In this document: positions 1-7,446 of the stretch, in pieces
How the letters are laid out: each line of letters opens with the position of its first letter
Position numbering within the stretch: position 1 is the stretch's first letter
Source of the DNA: Rhodospirillaceae bacterium
GTDB taxonomy: Bacteria > Pseudomonadota > Alphaproteobacteria > DSM-16000 > Inquilinaceae
Length of the DNA: 40,344 nucleotides
Direction: 5' to 3'
Assembly: GCA_020638595.1 (NCBI GenBank)
Contig: JACKIG010000034.1
Location: 1 to 40,344 of the forward strand
Translations under genes and position numbers: made by a program
The notes under the pieces: generated by a model
What the model was told of the DNA's origin: nothing
Seen by the model: the letters and a program-made list of their open reading frames with translations, nothing else
The model's database searches: none

Positions 1-243
1 CTCGTAGGCCTCTTCCAGCCGGCCCTCCGCCGTCAGCATCAGCCAGTCGGGGATGTTGTTGTGCAGCGGGCAATGCACCTGGCAGAACGGAATGCCGCAT
101 TGCGAGCAGCGCGAGGCCTGCTCCCGGGCCTTGGTGCGCGCGTATTCGCCATAGACCTCGAGCCAGTCCTGCCGCCGTTCGTCGGCTGACCGCTTGGCCG
201 GCGTCTCTTGCGCCGTTTGGGTGAATTTCAGCATCGTCGCCAT
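1..243 (-). CDS. gltD: Glutamate synthase small subunit, N-terminal part (runs off left edge)
   Basis: The first 81 codons of a minus-strand gene are present and the rest lies outside the window. GltD is the NADPH-oxidising iron-sulfur flavoprotein partner of GltB in ammonium assimilation. The visible part holds the N-terminal cysteine cluster CSQCGIPFCQVHCPLHN, with Cys46, 49, 54 and 58, followed by NIPDWLML and the segment GRLEEAYE. These are characteristic of the GltD ferredoxin-like N-terminus that carries [4Fe-4S] ligands. I chose the ATG at 243 because GGGAACG lies 10-16 bases upstream; a second in-frame ATG at 234 has no such signal. It is transcribed away from uppP, so the region 244-624 should hold its promoter. 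FAD and NADPH domains cannot be checked here. Confidence 0.93.
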   Translation of the reverse strand, partial: MATMLKFTQTAQETPAKRSADERRQDWLEVYGEYARTKAREQASRCSQCGIPFCQVHCPLHNNIPDWLMLTAEGRLEEAYE

Positions 244-624
244 TGCGCCGGCGTTCCCATGTTTTCGTCGGATCGATCGTGGTATGCACACGCCCCGCGC
301 ACGACGGAGCACGCCGCTGACCTGAAGCGAACGCGCGAGCATGGCTGCACGAACTATTATGTCAGCGGGCTGTCCTTGGCGAGCGGTAATCGATCGTTAT
401 GGCAGTGTTGCTGACCTAATATCCCAGCATTATTCCAAGTTGTCGGGATTTTGCAACGCCAAATCCGACGGGCGCGCAAGAATTAGTCCGCATTCGGTTA
501 CTATTTGGCCGATCGCTGCTGTCCATCGGGGCGATGGCGGGCCGTCCCGGCCGGTGCTAGGGTCCCTGCGCCGGGGGCGGCGTCGCTCCCCGAGGCCTCG
601 CCCGCAGCCGGTCGGCAGGTTCCG
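244..624. other. Divergent intergenic region between gltD and uppP
   Basis: This 381-base stretch holds no convincing gene. It is more AT-rich than its flanks (about 340-510). It contains an imperfect dyad, GTCGGGATTT (442-451) against AAATCCGAC (461-469), a 9-bp match with one bulged G. Promoters for the leftward gltD and the rightward uppP must both lie here, but I could not assign clear -35/-10 pairs. An in-frame upward extension of uppP to 505 exists but has no resemblance to the family. Confidence 0.6.
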
Positions 625-1455
625 TTGACCCTATTGCAGCTCTTCGTCCTGGCCCTGGTCCAGGGCATCACCGAGTTCCTGCCCATCAGCTCCAGCGCCC
701 ATCTGGTGCTGATTCCCGAACTGACCGGATGGCAGGATCAGGGCCTCGCCATTGATGTGGCCGTGCACCTGGGGACGCTGGGCGCCGTCGTCCTCTATTT
801 CCGCCACGATCTCGCGCGCATGGCCGTCGGGGCATGGCGGCTGGTCACGGGGCAGGGGGACCGCAATGCCCATCTTGCCCTGAAGGTCGTCGTGGCCTCG
901 CTGCCGGTGATCGGCGCTGGATTCGCTGTCAATGCGTTGATGGGCGAGGGACGCAACCTGTTCCTGCTGGCCAATATCATCGCCGTCGCCTCCATCGTCT
1001 TCGGCCTGCTGCTGTGGTGGGTCGACCGCCGCGCCGCGGCGGACCGGCGGGCCGAGACCCTGGGCTATGCCGAGGCCGTCCTGATCGGCTGTGCCCAGGC
1101 CCTGGCGCTGATTCCCGGCACCAGCCGGTCCGGCATCACCATGACGGCCGCCCGCTGGCTGCGCCTCACCCGGACGGAGGCGGCGCGCTTCTCGCTGCTG
1201 CTGGCGATCCCGGCGATTCTCGGCGCCGGCGTGCTGAAGGGGGCGGAGGTCGTGGCGGCCGGCGACGTGGCGCTGGGCCGCGACGCCCTGGTGGCCGCAG
1301 CCCTGTCCTTCGTGTCGGCGCTGGGCGCCATCTTCCTGATGATGAAATGGCTGGAACGGGCCAGTTTCGCCCCATTCGTGGTCTATCGGGTGGTCCTGGG
1401 GCTGGCCCTGCTGGCCTATCTTCATTTCGGTCTGGATACGGCGGCCGGCGGGTGA
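625..1455 (+). CDS. uppP: Undecaprenyl-diphosphatase UppP (BacA)
   Basis: An integral membrane enzyme that removes a phosphate from undecaprenyl pyrophosphate, recycling the lipid carrier for peptidoglycan and other envelope polymers. The 276-residue product has the two family signatures. The N-terminal one is QGITEFLPISSSAH, with the Q/ExxxE pair Gln13 and Glu17 and His26. The second is PGTSRSG at 164-170. The rest is mostly hydrophobic segments typical of the seven- or eight-helix fold, and the length matches the family. I chose the TTG at 625 because it gives the canonical MTLLQLF start and has a weak AGG upstream. The stop overlaps the next start (TGATG), so the downstream hydrolase is probably translationally coupled. 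Confidence 0.94.
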   Translation: MTLLQLFVLALVQGITEFLPISSSAHLVLIPELTGWQDQGLAIDVAVHLGTLGAVVLYFRHDLARMAVGAWRLVTGQGDRNAHLALKVVVASLPVIGAGFAVNALMGEGRNLFLLANIIAVASIVFGLLLWWVDRRAAADRRAETLGYAEAVLIGCAQALALIPGTSRSGITMTAARWLRLTRTEAARFSLLLAIPAILGAGVLKGAEVVAAGDVALGRDALVAAALSFVSALGAIFLMMKWLERASFAPFVVYRVVLGLALLAYLHFGLDTAAGG

Positions 1456-2483
1456 TGCACAGATACAGCGACATAGCCGCGGGCGCGGTCGACATCCTGG
1501 CGGTCGATGGCCGGTCGCTGGCAGGCAACCTGCTGGGCGAGCCGACCGGGCGCCGTGTGGCCGTCTGGCGACCGCGGGGGCATGACGGCCGCGGCCTGCC
1601 GCTGCTGGTCGTGCTGGCCGGCTATACCGGCAGCGGCCTGGGCATGGCCGGGTGGCGCGCCTTCGGCGAAAGCCTGCCCGAGCGTCTCGACCGGCTGACC
1701 ACCGACGCGCAGCTGCCGCCGGTGGTGGTGGCCATGCCCGATGCCTTCACCCGGCTGGGCGGCAACCAGTACGTCAACAGCGCCGCGATGGGCCGGTGGG
1801 AGGACTACCTGATCCTGGACATGCTGCCCGTCGTCGAGCGGACCTATGGCTGCGGCGGGCCGGGCCGGCGCGGCGTCATGGGCAAGAGCTCCGGCGGGTT
1901 CGGCGCGATCCAGCACGCGCTGCGCCGGGCGGATGTCTGGTCCGCCGCGGCCTGCCATTCCGGCGACATGGGCTTCGACTGGGTCTACCTGCCGGAGATG
2001 CCCGGCGCGCTCAGGGTGCTGGCGCGCCATGGCGGATCGATCGAAACCTTCCTGGCGGCCATGGCGACGCATGAGGCGCCGGACGGCGACGACATCTCGT
2101 GCCTGATGACGCTGGGCATGTGCGCCACCTACGATCCCGACGCCGCCAGCCCCTATGGCATCCGCCTGCCGGTCGAGACGGAGACGTGCGAGCTGATCGC
2201 CGAGCGCTGGGCCAACTGGCTGGCCTGGGACCCCGTGCGCATCGTGGAGGCGGGGCCGGGTCCGTGGGTCGACAACCTGAAGGCCCTGAAGGCGCTGTAC
2301 ATCGATTGCGGCACGCGCGACCAGTTCAACATCCTCTACGGCTGCCGCCGCTTTGTGCGGGCCCTCAATGGGCAGGGCGTTGCCCACCGGTACGAGGAAT
2401 TCCCCGGCACCCATTCCAATGTCGGCTTCCGCATGGACATCAGCCTGCCGGCGATGGCGGCGGCGTTGAGCGGCGAGGACTGA
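1455..2483 (+). CDS. Alpha/beta-hydrolase, esterase-D/enterochelin-esterase-like
   Basis: A 342-residue cytoplasmic protein of the alpha/beta-hydrolase superfamily, most like the esterase D (putative esterase) group. A catalytic triad can be proposed: nucleophile Ser145 in the elbow GKSSGG, an acid at Asp289 in the segment CGTRDQF, and His320 in PGTHSNV. The early LLVVLAGYTGSG supplies a plausible oxyanion region. No signal peptide is visible. The ATG overlaps the uppP stop by one base, so the pair is likely co-transcribed, but I know of no established functional link. The substrate is unknown; acyl esters or S-acyl thiols are possible from the family. Fold assignment is firm, function is not. 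Confidence 0.82.
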   Translation: MHRYSDIAAGAVDILAVDGRSLAGNLLGEPTGRRVAVWRPRGHDGRGLPLLVVLAGYTGSGLGMAGWRAFGESLPERLDRLTTDAQLPPVVVAMPDAFTRLGGNQYVNSAAMGRWEDYLILDMLPVVERTYGCGGPGRRGVMGKSSGGFGAIQHALRRADVWSAAACHSGDMGFDWVYLPEMPGALRVLARHGGSIETFLAAMATHEAPDGDDISCLMTLGMCATYDPDAASPYGIRLPVETETCELIAERWANWLAWDPVRIVEAGPGPWVDNLKALKALYIDCGTRDQFNILYGCRRFVRALNGQGVAHRYEEFPGTHSNVGFRMDISLPAMAAALSGED

Positions 2484-2553
2484 CCGGCCGGGTTGCGGCG
2501 GTGGCGGCCGGTCATTAGGGTTGGCGCCCTTGCTCACACCGCGGGAGGCCGCC

Positions 2554-3015
2554 TTGGACAACCACCTCTACATGGACCTGGAAGGCGGCCGCGTCGTCAT
2601 CCAGCTTCGCCCCGACCTGGCACCGAAGCATGTCGAACGCATCACGACGCTGGCCGCCGAGGGGTTCTACGACGGCATCGTCTTCCACCGCGTCATCGAC
2701 GACTTCATGGCCCAGACGGGCGATCCGACCGGCACCGGTCGCGGCGGCTCTGACCTGCCGGACCTGCCGGCCGAGTTCTCGAAGGAGCCCTACCTGCGCG
2801 GCACGCTGGGCATGGCCCGGACGCGTGACCCCGACAGCGCCAACAGCCAGTTCTTCATCACCTTCGTGCCGACGCCGTTCCTGGAAGGCCAGTACACCGT
2901 CTGGGGGCAGGTGATCGAGGGCATGGAGCTTGTCGATGCCCTGGCGCGGGGCGAGCCGCCGCGCAACCCCGACAAGATCGTGCGTATGCGCCCGGCGGCC
3001 GACGCGGACGCATAA
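2554..3015 (+). CDS. Cyclophilin-type peptidyl-prolyl cis-trans isomerase
   Basis: A compact 153-residue single-domain cyclophilin that catalyses cis-trans isomerisation at proline bonds. Visible motifs are FHRVIDDFMAQTGDPTGTG, carrying the catalytic Arg in FHRV, the MARTRDPDSANSQFFI strand with the active-site QFF, and a late WGQV. The length fits bacterial cytoplasmic cyclophilins and no export signal is present. I chose the TTG at 2554 because GGGAGG ends six bases before it. An earlier TTG at 2521 would only add unrelated residues. It sits 70 bases after the hydrolase and just before the phosphonate operon, from which a GC-rich hairpin separates it. Confidence 0.92.
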   Translation: MDNHLYMDLEGGRVVIQLRPDLAPKHVERITTLAAEGFYDGIVFHRVIDDFMAQTGDPTGTGRGGSDLPDLPAEFSKEPYLRGTLGMARTRDPDSANSQFFITFVPTPFLEGQYTVWGQVIEGMELVDALARGEPPRNPDKIVRMRPAADADA

Positions 3016-3020
3016 GGCGC

Positions 3021-3041
3021 GGCCGGCGCCACGGGCCGGCC
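3021..3041 (+). terminator. GC-rich hairpin after the cyclophilin gene
   Basis: A perfect 7-bp stem, GGCCGGC (3021-3027) and GCCGGCC (3035-3041) with a 7-base loop, starts six bases after the cyclophilin stop. There is only a weak T-rich tail. It abuts the Pho-box-like repeat of the next operon, so it plausibly insulates the two units. Confidence 0.5.
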
Positions 3042-3042
3042 T

Positions 3043-3071
3043 CTGTCATTCAAAGTTCACGCAACTGACGC
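3043..3071 (+). promoter_or_regulatory. Pho-box-like direct repeats upstream of phnC
   Basis: Three 7-base units recur with 11-base spacing: CTGTCAT (3043-3049), AGTTCAC (3054-3060) and CTGACGC (3065-3071), separated by TCAA and GCAA. The first is a perfect PhoB half-site, the second matches the consensus CTGTCAC at 4 of 7 positions and the third at 5 of 7. PhoB boxes are known as 7-mers with 4-base spacers in phosphate-starvation genes, including phn loci. The position, 59-87 bases before phnC, is suitable for activation. Confidence 0.5.
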
Positions 3072-3129
3072 CAAACGGCCACCGCTGCCGCCGTAAGCAT
3101 GGGGCGGCACAAGGGGGCAGGCATCAGTC

Positions 3130-3987
3130 ATGCGGGCGATCGAGATCGGCCGGCTGAGCAAGACGTTCGGGCGCGGCGGCAGGGCCGCGCTGGCGGAAAT
3201 CGATCTTGTCGTCGGTCGGGGCGAGATGGTGGGTCTGATCGGGGCCTCGGGCTCCGGCAAGTCGACCCTGATCCGGCATGTGGCGGGGCTGCTCACCGGC
3301 GACCGCGGCAGCGGCCCCATCAAGGTCCTGGGTGAAACGGTCCAGGACGATGGGGCCCTGACGGCCCAGGCCCGCCAGGTCCGCGCGCGCATCGGCGTGA
3401 TCTTCCAGCAGTTCAACCTCGTCGACCGGCTGTCGCTGCTGACCAATGTGGTGCTGGGCGCGCTGGGCCGCGTGCCCGGCTGGCGCGGCGCGCTGGGCCT
3501 GTTCACGCGCCAGGAACGCCTGTTGGCGATGGAGGCGCTGCACCAGGTCGGCATGGCCGACCAGGCCATGCAGCGTGCCTCGACCCTGTCGGGCGGGCAG
3601 CAGCAGCGCGCGGCGATCGCGCGTGCCCTCGTTCAGCAGGCGCAGCTTGTGCTGGCGGACGAACCGATTGCCTCGCTCGACCCCAAATCGGCGCGCCGGG
3701 TGATGGAAATCCTGTCCCATATCAACCGGACCTTCGGCATCACCGTCATGGTGTCGCTGCACCAGATCGACTACGCGTTCGCCTATTGCCCGCGCACGCT
3801 GGCGCTGCGCGACGGCCGCATCGTCTATGACGGTCCGTCGCGCGCCCTGACGCCCGCCGTTCTCACCGATCTCTACGGCGCCCAGAGCGAGGAATTGATC
3901 CTTCCCGGAAGCTGGGGACAGCCGGCCGCAGAGGACTGCGATGTCGGGGCGCCCATCGGCGCCCTGGTCTCCGTCGGCGCCATCTGA
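3130..3987 (+). CDS. phnC: Phosphonate ABC transporter ATP-binding protein
   Basis: A 285-residue ATPase that powers phosphonate import with PhnD and PhnE. All ABC motifs are intact: Walker A GASGSGKST (38-46), Q-loop FQQFNLV, signature LSGGQQQR (153-160), Walker B LVLADEP (about 172-179) and the H-loop in SLHQID. Segments such as NVVLGALGRVPGWRG and the ASLDPKSARRVMEIL stretch are PhnC-like. The C-terminus is extended by about 30 residues beyond the usual end. The ATG at 3130 has only a weak AGG upstream. It heads the phnCDE operon, with phnD starting 79 bases later, and is preceded by Pho-box-like repeats. Confidence 0.93.
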   Translation: MRAIEIGRLSKTFGRGGRAALAEIDLVVGRGEMVGLIGASGSGKSTLIRHVAGLLTGDRGSGPIKVLGETVQDDGALTAQARQVRARIGVIFQQFNLVDRLSLLTNVVLGALGRVPGWRGALGLFTRQERLLAMEALHQVGMADQAMQRASTLSGGQQQRAAIARALVQQAQLVLADEPIASLDPKSARRVMEILSHINRTFGITVMVSLHQIDYAFAYCPRTLALRDGRIVYDGPSRALTPAVLTDLYGAQSEELILPGSWGQPAAEDCDVGAPIGALVSVGAI

Positions 3988-4066
3988 CGCGTGCCGTCCC
4001 GCCCCGGGGCGGCGCATCCCTCAACACCCAGGCGAACCGCCCGAGAGGGCGGAAGGAGGATGCACG

Positions 4067-5089
4067 ATGCTGAACAGGATGCTGTCGGTTGCTGCCGTCG
4101 CGGCAGCGGGGTTGCTGGCGGGGCCGGCGCTGGCCCAGCCCGAGCCGCTGGAGGGCGATCCGGCCGAGATCAATTTCGGCATCATCTCCACCGAATCCAG
4201 CCAGAACCTGCGCACCCAGTGGGAACCGATGCTGCAGGACATGTCCGAGGCGCTGGGCATGCCGGTCAACGCCTTCTACGCCAGCGACTATGCCGGCGTC
4301 ATCGAGGCGATGCGCTTCGGCCAGGTCACGGTCGCCTGGTTCGGCAACGCGTCGGCGATCCAGGCCGTCGATCGCGCGGGTGGCGAGGTCTTCGCCCGGT
4401 CCGTCAAGCTGGACGGCACCCAGGGCTACTATTCCCACATACTGGTGCACGTCGACAGCGACATCCAGACGCTGGACGACCTGTTCGCCCATTGCGGCGA
4501 CGGGACGATCGATTTCGGCATGGGCGACCCGAACTCCACCTCCGGCTTTCTGGTGCCGAGCTACTATGTCTTCGCCCAGAACGGCATCGACCCGCAGGCG
4601 TGCTTCAACGCCGTGCGCAATGCCAACCACGAAACCAACCTGATGGCCGTCGCCAACGGCCAGGTCACTGCCGCCACCAACAACAGCGAGCAGGTGGCCC
4701 GCAGCCAGGCCAACGCGCCGGAGGCGGCAGCCCAGGTCCGCGCCATCTGGACGTCGCCGCTGATCCCCAGCGATCCGCTGGTGTTCCGCGCCGACCTCAG
4801 CGACGACCTGAAGGACCGGATCCGTGCCTTCTTCCTGGGTTATGGCCGCCTGGGCGACAACGCCGAGGAAGCACGGGACATCCTGGCCGCCATCAGCGAC
4901 GGGCAGCTGCCGTATACCCATGCCTCGAACGCGCAGCTCTACCCGATCCGCCAGCTGCGGCTGTTCCGCGACCGCCTCGGCATCCAGGCCGACGACACGC
5001 TGAGCGACGAGGAGAAGGAAGCCCGCGTCGCCGAGATCGACGCGCAGCTTGCCCTTCTCGACGTGCTGATCGCGAACGTCCATCACTAG
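4067..5089 (+). CDS. phnD: Phosphonate ABC transporter substrate-binding protein
   Basis: The periplasmic binding protein of the phosphonate importer, 340 residues. It begins with a signal peptide (MLNRMLSVAAVAAAGLLAGPALA, cut after ALA near residue 23 or 24). The mature part follows the PhnD family closely: NFGIISTESSQNL, YASDYAGVIEAMRFGQ, WFGNASAIQAVDRA, GDPNSTSGFLVP, NHETNLMAVANG and ATNNSEQ. These segments line the phosphonate pocket in characterised PhnD proteins. The C-terminal tail QLYPIRQLRLFRDR and a final helix also match. A strong GGAAGGAGG sits 7 bases before the ATG. Substrate range is not readable, but phnW-phnX at the other end of the window suggest 2-aminoethylphosphonate. Confidence 0.95.
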   Translation: MLNRMLSVAAVAAAGLLAGPALAQPEPLEGDPAEINFGIISTESSQNLRTQWEPMLQDMSEALGMPVNAFYASDYAGVIEAMRFGQVTVAWFGNASAIQAVDRAGGEVFARSVKLDGTQGYYSHILVHVDSDIQTLDDLFAHCGDGTIDFGMGDPNSTSGFLVPSYYVFAQNGIDPQACFNAVRNANHETNLMAVANGQVTAATNNSEQVARSQANAPEAAAQVRAIWTSPLIPSDPLVFRADLSDDLKDRIRAFFLGYGRLGDNAEEARDILAAISDGQLPYTHASNAQLYPIRQLRLFRDRLGIQADDTLSDEEKEARVAEIDAQLALLDVLIANVHH

Positions 5090-5505
5090 GGTCTGTCGCC
5101 ACATCAACAACGACCACCTTCCTGAAGTCCTCCCCCTCGATGGGGGAGGGTTGGGTGGGGGTGATCGTGCCGATGGCAATGACGGATGAACGGACATCCC
5201 ATCGGCGGCGCCACTGGACGGGCACGGACGTTGCGATCTTGGAATAGCGACGCTCTGGCGAACTCGCGGGGCGACCGAGTGACGAGTGTTGAGGACGTGC
5301 GGCGACATCACCCCCACCCGAACCCTCCCCCATCAAGGGGGAGGGACTTCTGAATGTCGACGGGCTGTCATCCTGTGCGACCGCAGCCGGTATGCAGGCA
5401 GTGCCGGCTGCCGTCGCTCGCTCATCGACATGTCACGGGCGGCGCCCCGGGCAGGGTGCCGCCCATGCCATTGCCGGCATCGCGTATGCCGGGCGGGGGG
5501 CCGCA
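5090..5505. other. Unusually long gap inside the phn operon
   Basis: phnD and phnE are separated by 416 bases, where phn genes usually lie close. The gap contains a REP-like inverted pair (5124-5350, listed separately) and then two hairpins upstream of phnE. The first is GGGCGGC (5437-5443) with GCCGCCC (5458-5464). The second is CCGGCAT (5474-5480) with ATGCCGG (5486-5492), ending about 13 bases before the phnE start. A 24-codon open frame ending at 5247 lies inside the repeat and looks incidental. No real gene is seen. Confidence 0.7.
5124..5350. repeat. REP-like inverted repeat pair (REPIN/BIME-like)
   Basis: Two arms of about 42-44 bases, 5124-5165 and 5307-5350, are near-perfect reverse complements. 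Each arm starts at GAAGTCC, contains its own C-rich/G-rich hairpin (CCTCCCC with GGGGGAGG), and ends in GGGTGGGGGTGAT. A 141-base spacer separates them. This is the architecture of REP doublets mobilised in trans by RAYT-type transposases, and similar C-rich intergenic repeats are common in alphaproteobacteria. No transposase is present here. Confidence 0.8.
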
Positions 5506-6330
5506 ATGACCGAGGCGGCGCAGGCCCGCATCAAGCCGGGCACCGTTCCCGACGTGCGGCTTCCCCCGCGCAACCTGAAGCGGACCTGGGGATGGGTGAT
5601 CGGCTGGGGGCTGGTGCTTGGCGTGCTGGCCGGGTCGTGGGGCGGCGCCGATATGCAGCCGCTGAAGCTGATCGACAACTTCGACAACATGGTGAAGTTC
5701 GTCCAAGGCTTCTTCCCGCCCGAATTCCGCCATTGGCGGCTCTATCTGGAAGAGATGGTGGTCACGGTGCAGATCGCCGTCTGGGGGACGGCGCTGGCCG
5801 TCGTCTGCTCGATCCCGCTCGGCATCCTGTGTTCGGAAAACCTGGTGCCGTGGTGGATCTATCACCCGGTGCGCCGGCTGATGGACGTCTTCCGGTCCGT
5901 CAACGAGATCGTGTTCGCGATGCTGTTCGTCGTCGCCGTCGGGCTGGGGCCGTTCGCGGGCACCCTGGCGTTGTGGATCCACACCACGGGCATCCTCGCC
6001 AAGCTGTTCTCCGAAGCGGTGGAAGCCATCGATCCGCGTCCGGTCGAAGGCATCCGCTCCACCGGCGCCACCCGGGTGCAGGAGGTGGTGTACGGCGTCA
6101 TCCCACAGGTGCTGCCGCTGTGGATCTCGTATTCGCTCTACCGGTTCGAAAGCAACGTCCGCTCGGCCACGGTGCTGGGCATCGTCGGGGCCGGCGGCAT
6201 CGGCCAGCTGCTGTGGGAAGTCATCCGCGGCTTCTACTACGCCCAGACGGCGGCGATCATGATCATCGTCATCCTGACCGTCAGCCTGCTGGACATCGGG
6301 TCACAGCGGCTGCGCAAGATGATCATCTGA
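5506..6330 (+). CDS. phnE: Phosphonate ABC transporter permease
   Basis: The membrane channel subunit of the phosphonate importer, 274 residues. Hydrophobic segments appear near residues 24-42, 85-110, 130-160 and 240-262. The cytoplasmic EAA loop that docks on PhnC is present as EAIDPRPVEGIRSTGA. NEIVFAMLFVVAVGLGPFAG and VLGIVGAGGIGQLLWE are typical PhnE blocks. I chose the ATG at 5506 because it gives the usual family length; an in-frame ATG at 5392 would add a non-homologous leader. The ribosome site is a weak G-run. It is the only permease of the operon. The stop lies 22 bases from the convergent gene's stop. Confidence 0.92.
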   Translation: MTEAAQARIKPGTVPDVRLPPRNLKRTWGWVIGWGLVLGVLAGSWGGADMQPLKLIDNFDNMVKFVQGFFPPEFRHWRLYLEEMVVTVQIAVWGTALAVVCSIPLGILCSENLVPWWIYHPVRRLMDVFRSVNEIVFAMLFVVAVGLGPFAGTLALWIHTTGILAKLFSEAVEAIDPRPVEGIRSTGATRVQEVVYGVIPQVLPLWISYSLYRFESNVRSATVLGIVGAGGIGQLLWEVIRGFYYAQTAAIMIIVILTVSLLDIGSQRLRKMII

Positions 6331-6352
6331 TCCGGCCGCGGCACGGCTGCCG

Positions 6353-7273
6353 TCAGGGCTCCTGCCCCTCGGCACGGATCGACGCGCCGGCCAACAGCGA
6401 CGACACGGCCGCGAAGGGGATCCCCGCACCGCCGGTACATCCCGCCGGGCCCATTCTCAGCACATAGCTGCGGTCTGCCGAACCGGTACAGGCGACGGTG
6501 ATGGGGGCCACCCGATTGCGACAGCCCAGGTCGAGGACCTGCACCTGCCACACCGTGGTCCCGTCCACGACTTCACGATCGACACGGGGGACAAAGCGCC
6601 GTTCCAGCCGGGTCTCGAGAATCGCCTCGCAGGATGTGCCGACCTCCATCCGCAAATAGGCCGAAGCATCCGTCCCACAGGCGGGCGGCAGGCAGGTGAG
6701 CCGCCACTGCGACGCATCCGTCTGCAACGCCTGCCAGGCATCGGTCGTGTAGGGGATCGTAAGCGCGCCCAGCGTCAGGGTTGCCGGCCGGCCGGGCGGG
6801 GCTCTCAGGCCGGCAAGCAGGTCGAGCGCGGCCACACCGTCATCGGGACTGACACGCCCCGGATCGGCCTGTGACGCGACGCGTATGGTGACGCCGTCAT
6901 GGTGGGCGCAGGCGCTGACCACGCGTCCGTCGCTGGGGGGATCGTTCCAGGCGAGCGCGACATGGACAGACAGGTTGCCGATGACGTGGGTGTTTACGCT
7001 GCGCCGGGCCGCGTCGGGCCAGGCGGCCATCGTCGCCTGGACCATGCTCTCCCGCGTGCAGGTCCCGCCGTCGTCGTCCGTGACCCAGAGCCGGAGCTGG
7101 GAGCCTCCGCACGCATCGCCTACGCACCGCGCATGCCAATCCGCCGTCTGGTCGATAACCTGCCAGTGCGCGGGATCGTAGGTCAGTGTATACGGACCGA
7201 TCGCGGCGTCGGCAGCGACTGCTGCCCCCATCGGGGCCAGGATCAAGGCGGTTGTAAGTGATATGAAGTGCAT
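6353..7273 (-). CDS. Secreted Cys-rich protein with two tandem homologous domains, unknown function
   Basis: I do not recognise this 306-residue protein. From 7273 it begins with a signal peptide (MHFISLTTALILAPMGAAVA, cut near residue 21). The mature part is two related halves, about 27-158 and 170-300. Each starts with a PYT..D..W motif, then a Cys-x4-Cys pair (Cys50/55 and Cys194/199), a strand with R-L/M, and another Cys (72 and 215) in a GTCT/GTSCE setting. Each ends in a hydrophobic D/L-LLAG-L segment. Ten cysteines in the mature chain suggest disulfides in the periplasm or outside. The start codon is uncertain: there is no strong ribosome site, and in-frame ATGs exist upstream (for example 7361). 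It is divergent from glgP. Confidence 0.62.
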   Translation of the reverse strand: MHFISLTTALILAPMGAAVAADAAIGPYTLTYDPAHWQVIDQTADWHARCVGDACGGSQLRLWVTDDDGGTCTRESMVQATMAAWPDAARRSVNTHVIGNLSVHVALAWNDPPSDGRVVSACAHHDGVTIRVASQADPGRVSPDDGVAALDLLAGLRAPPGRPATLTLGALTIPYTTDAWQALQTDASQWRLTCLPPACGTDASAYLRMEVGTSCEAILETRLERRFVPRVDREVVDGTTVWQVQVLDLGCRNRVAPITVACTGSADRSYVLRMGPAGCTGGAGIPFAAVSSLLAGASIRAEGQEP

Positions 7274-7398
7274 GTGTATGAGCCGGCCGCCGGTCGAAGC
7301 CGCGATGAGGCGTCCGGAATGTGCCGCCAGTAGGGCAGACGGCCCAGCGCCCCGGGCCATGCCGCCCTGCCGGGACCGGTACGGGCAGCGGGATTTCT

Positions 7399-7427
7399 TT
7401 GGACGCACCTTATACAGACTGTTAACT
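7399..7427 (+). promoter_or_regulatory. Candidate promoter for glgP
   Basis: TTGGAC and TTAACT at 17-base spacing resemble a sigma-70 promoter, in an AT-rich patch followed at once by the GGGTA/TACCC dyad. The leader to the glgP start would be about 145 bases. The match is by eye only. Confidence 0.28.
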
Positions 7428-7433
7428 ATATCG

Positions 7434-7446
7434 GGGTACGATACCC
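7434..7446. promoter_or_regulatory. Dyad GGGTA-CGA-TACCC, possible operator
   Basis: A perfect 5-bp inverted repeat around a CGA centre, nested within a looser ATATC/GATAT pair (7428-7456). It sits just downstream of the proposed -10, where a repressor would block transcription. No regulator gene is adjacent, so the binding protein is unknown. Confidence 0.35.

Noticed and set aside
505..624. Longer N-terminus for uppP
   Set aside because: The added residues are Pro/Ala/Arg-rich and unlike the family, whose proteins begin right before the QGITEF motif.
5178..5247. Small frame ending in VAILE inside the REP-like element
   Set aside because: It is short, has no ribosome site, and lies in the spacer of a repeat element; better seen as incidental.
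5365..5371. Another CTGTCAT upstream of phnE, possible second Pho box
   Set aside because: The next 7-mer at the required spacing matches at only two positions, so it is most likely chance.
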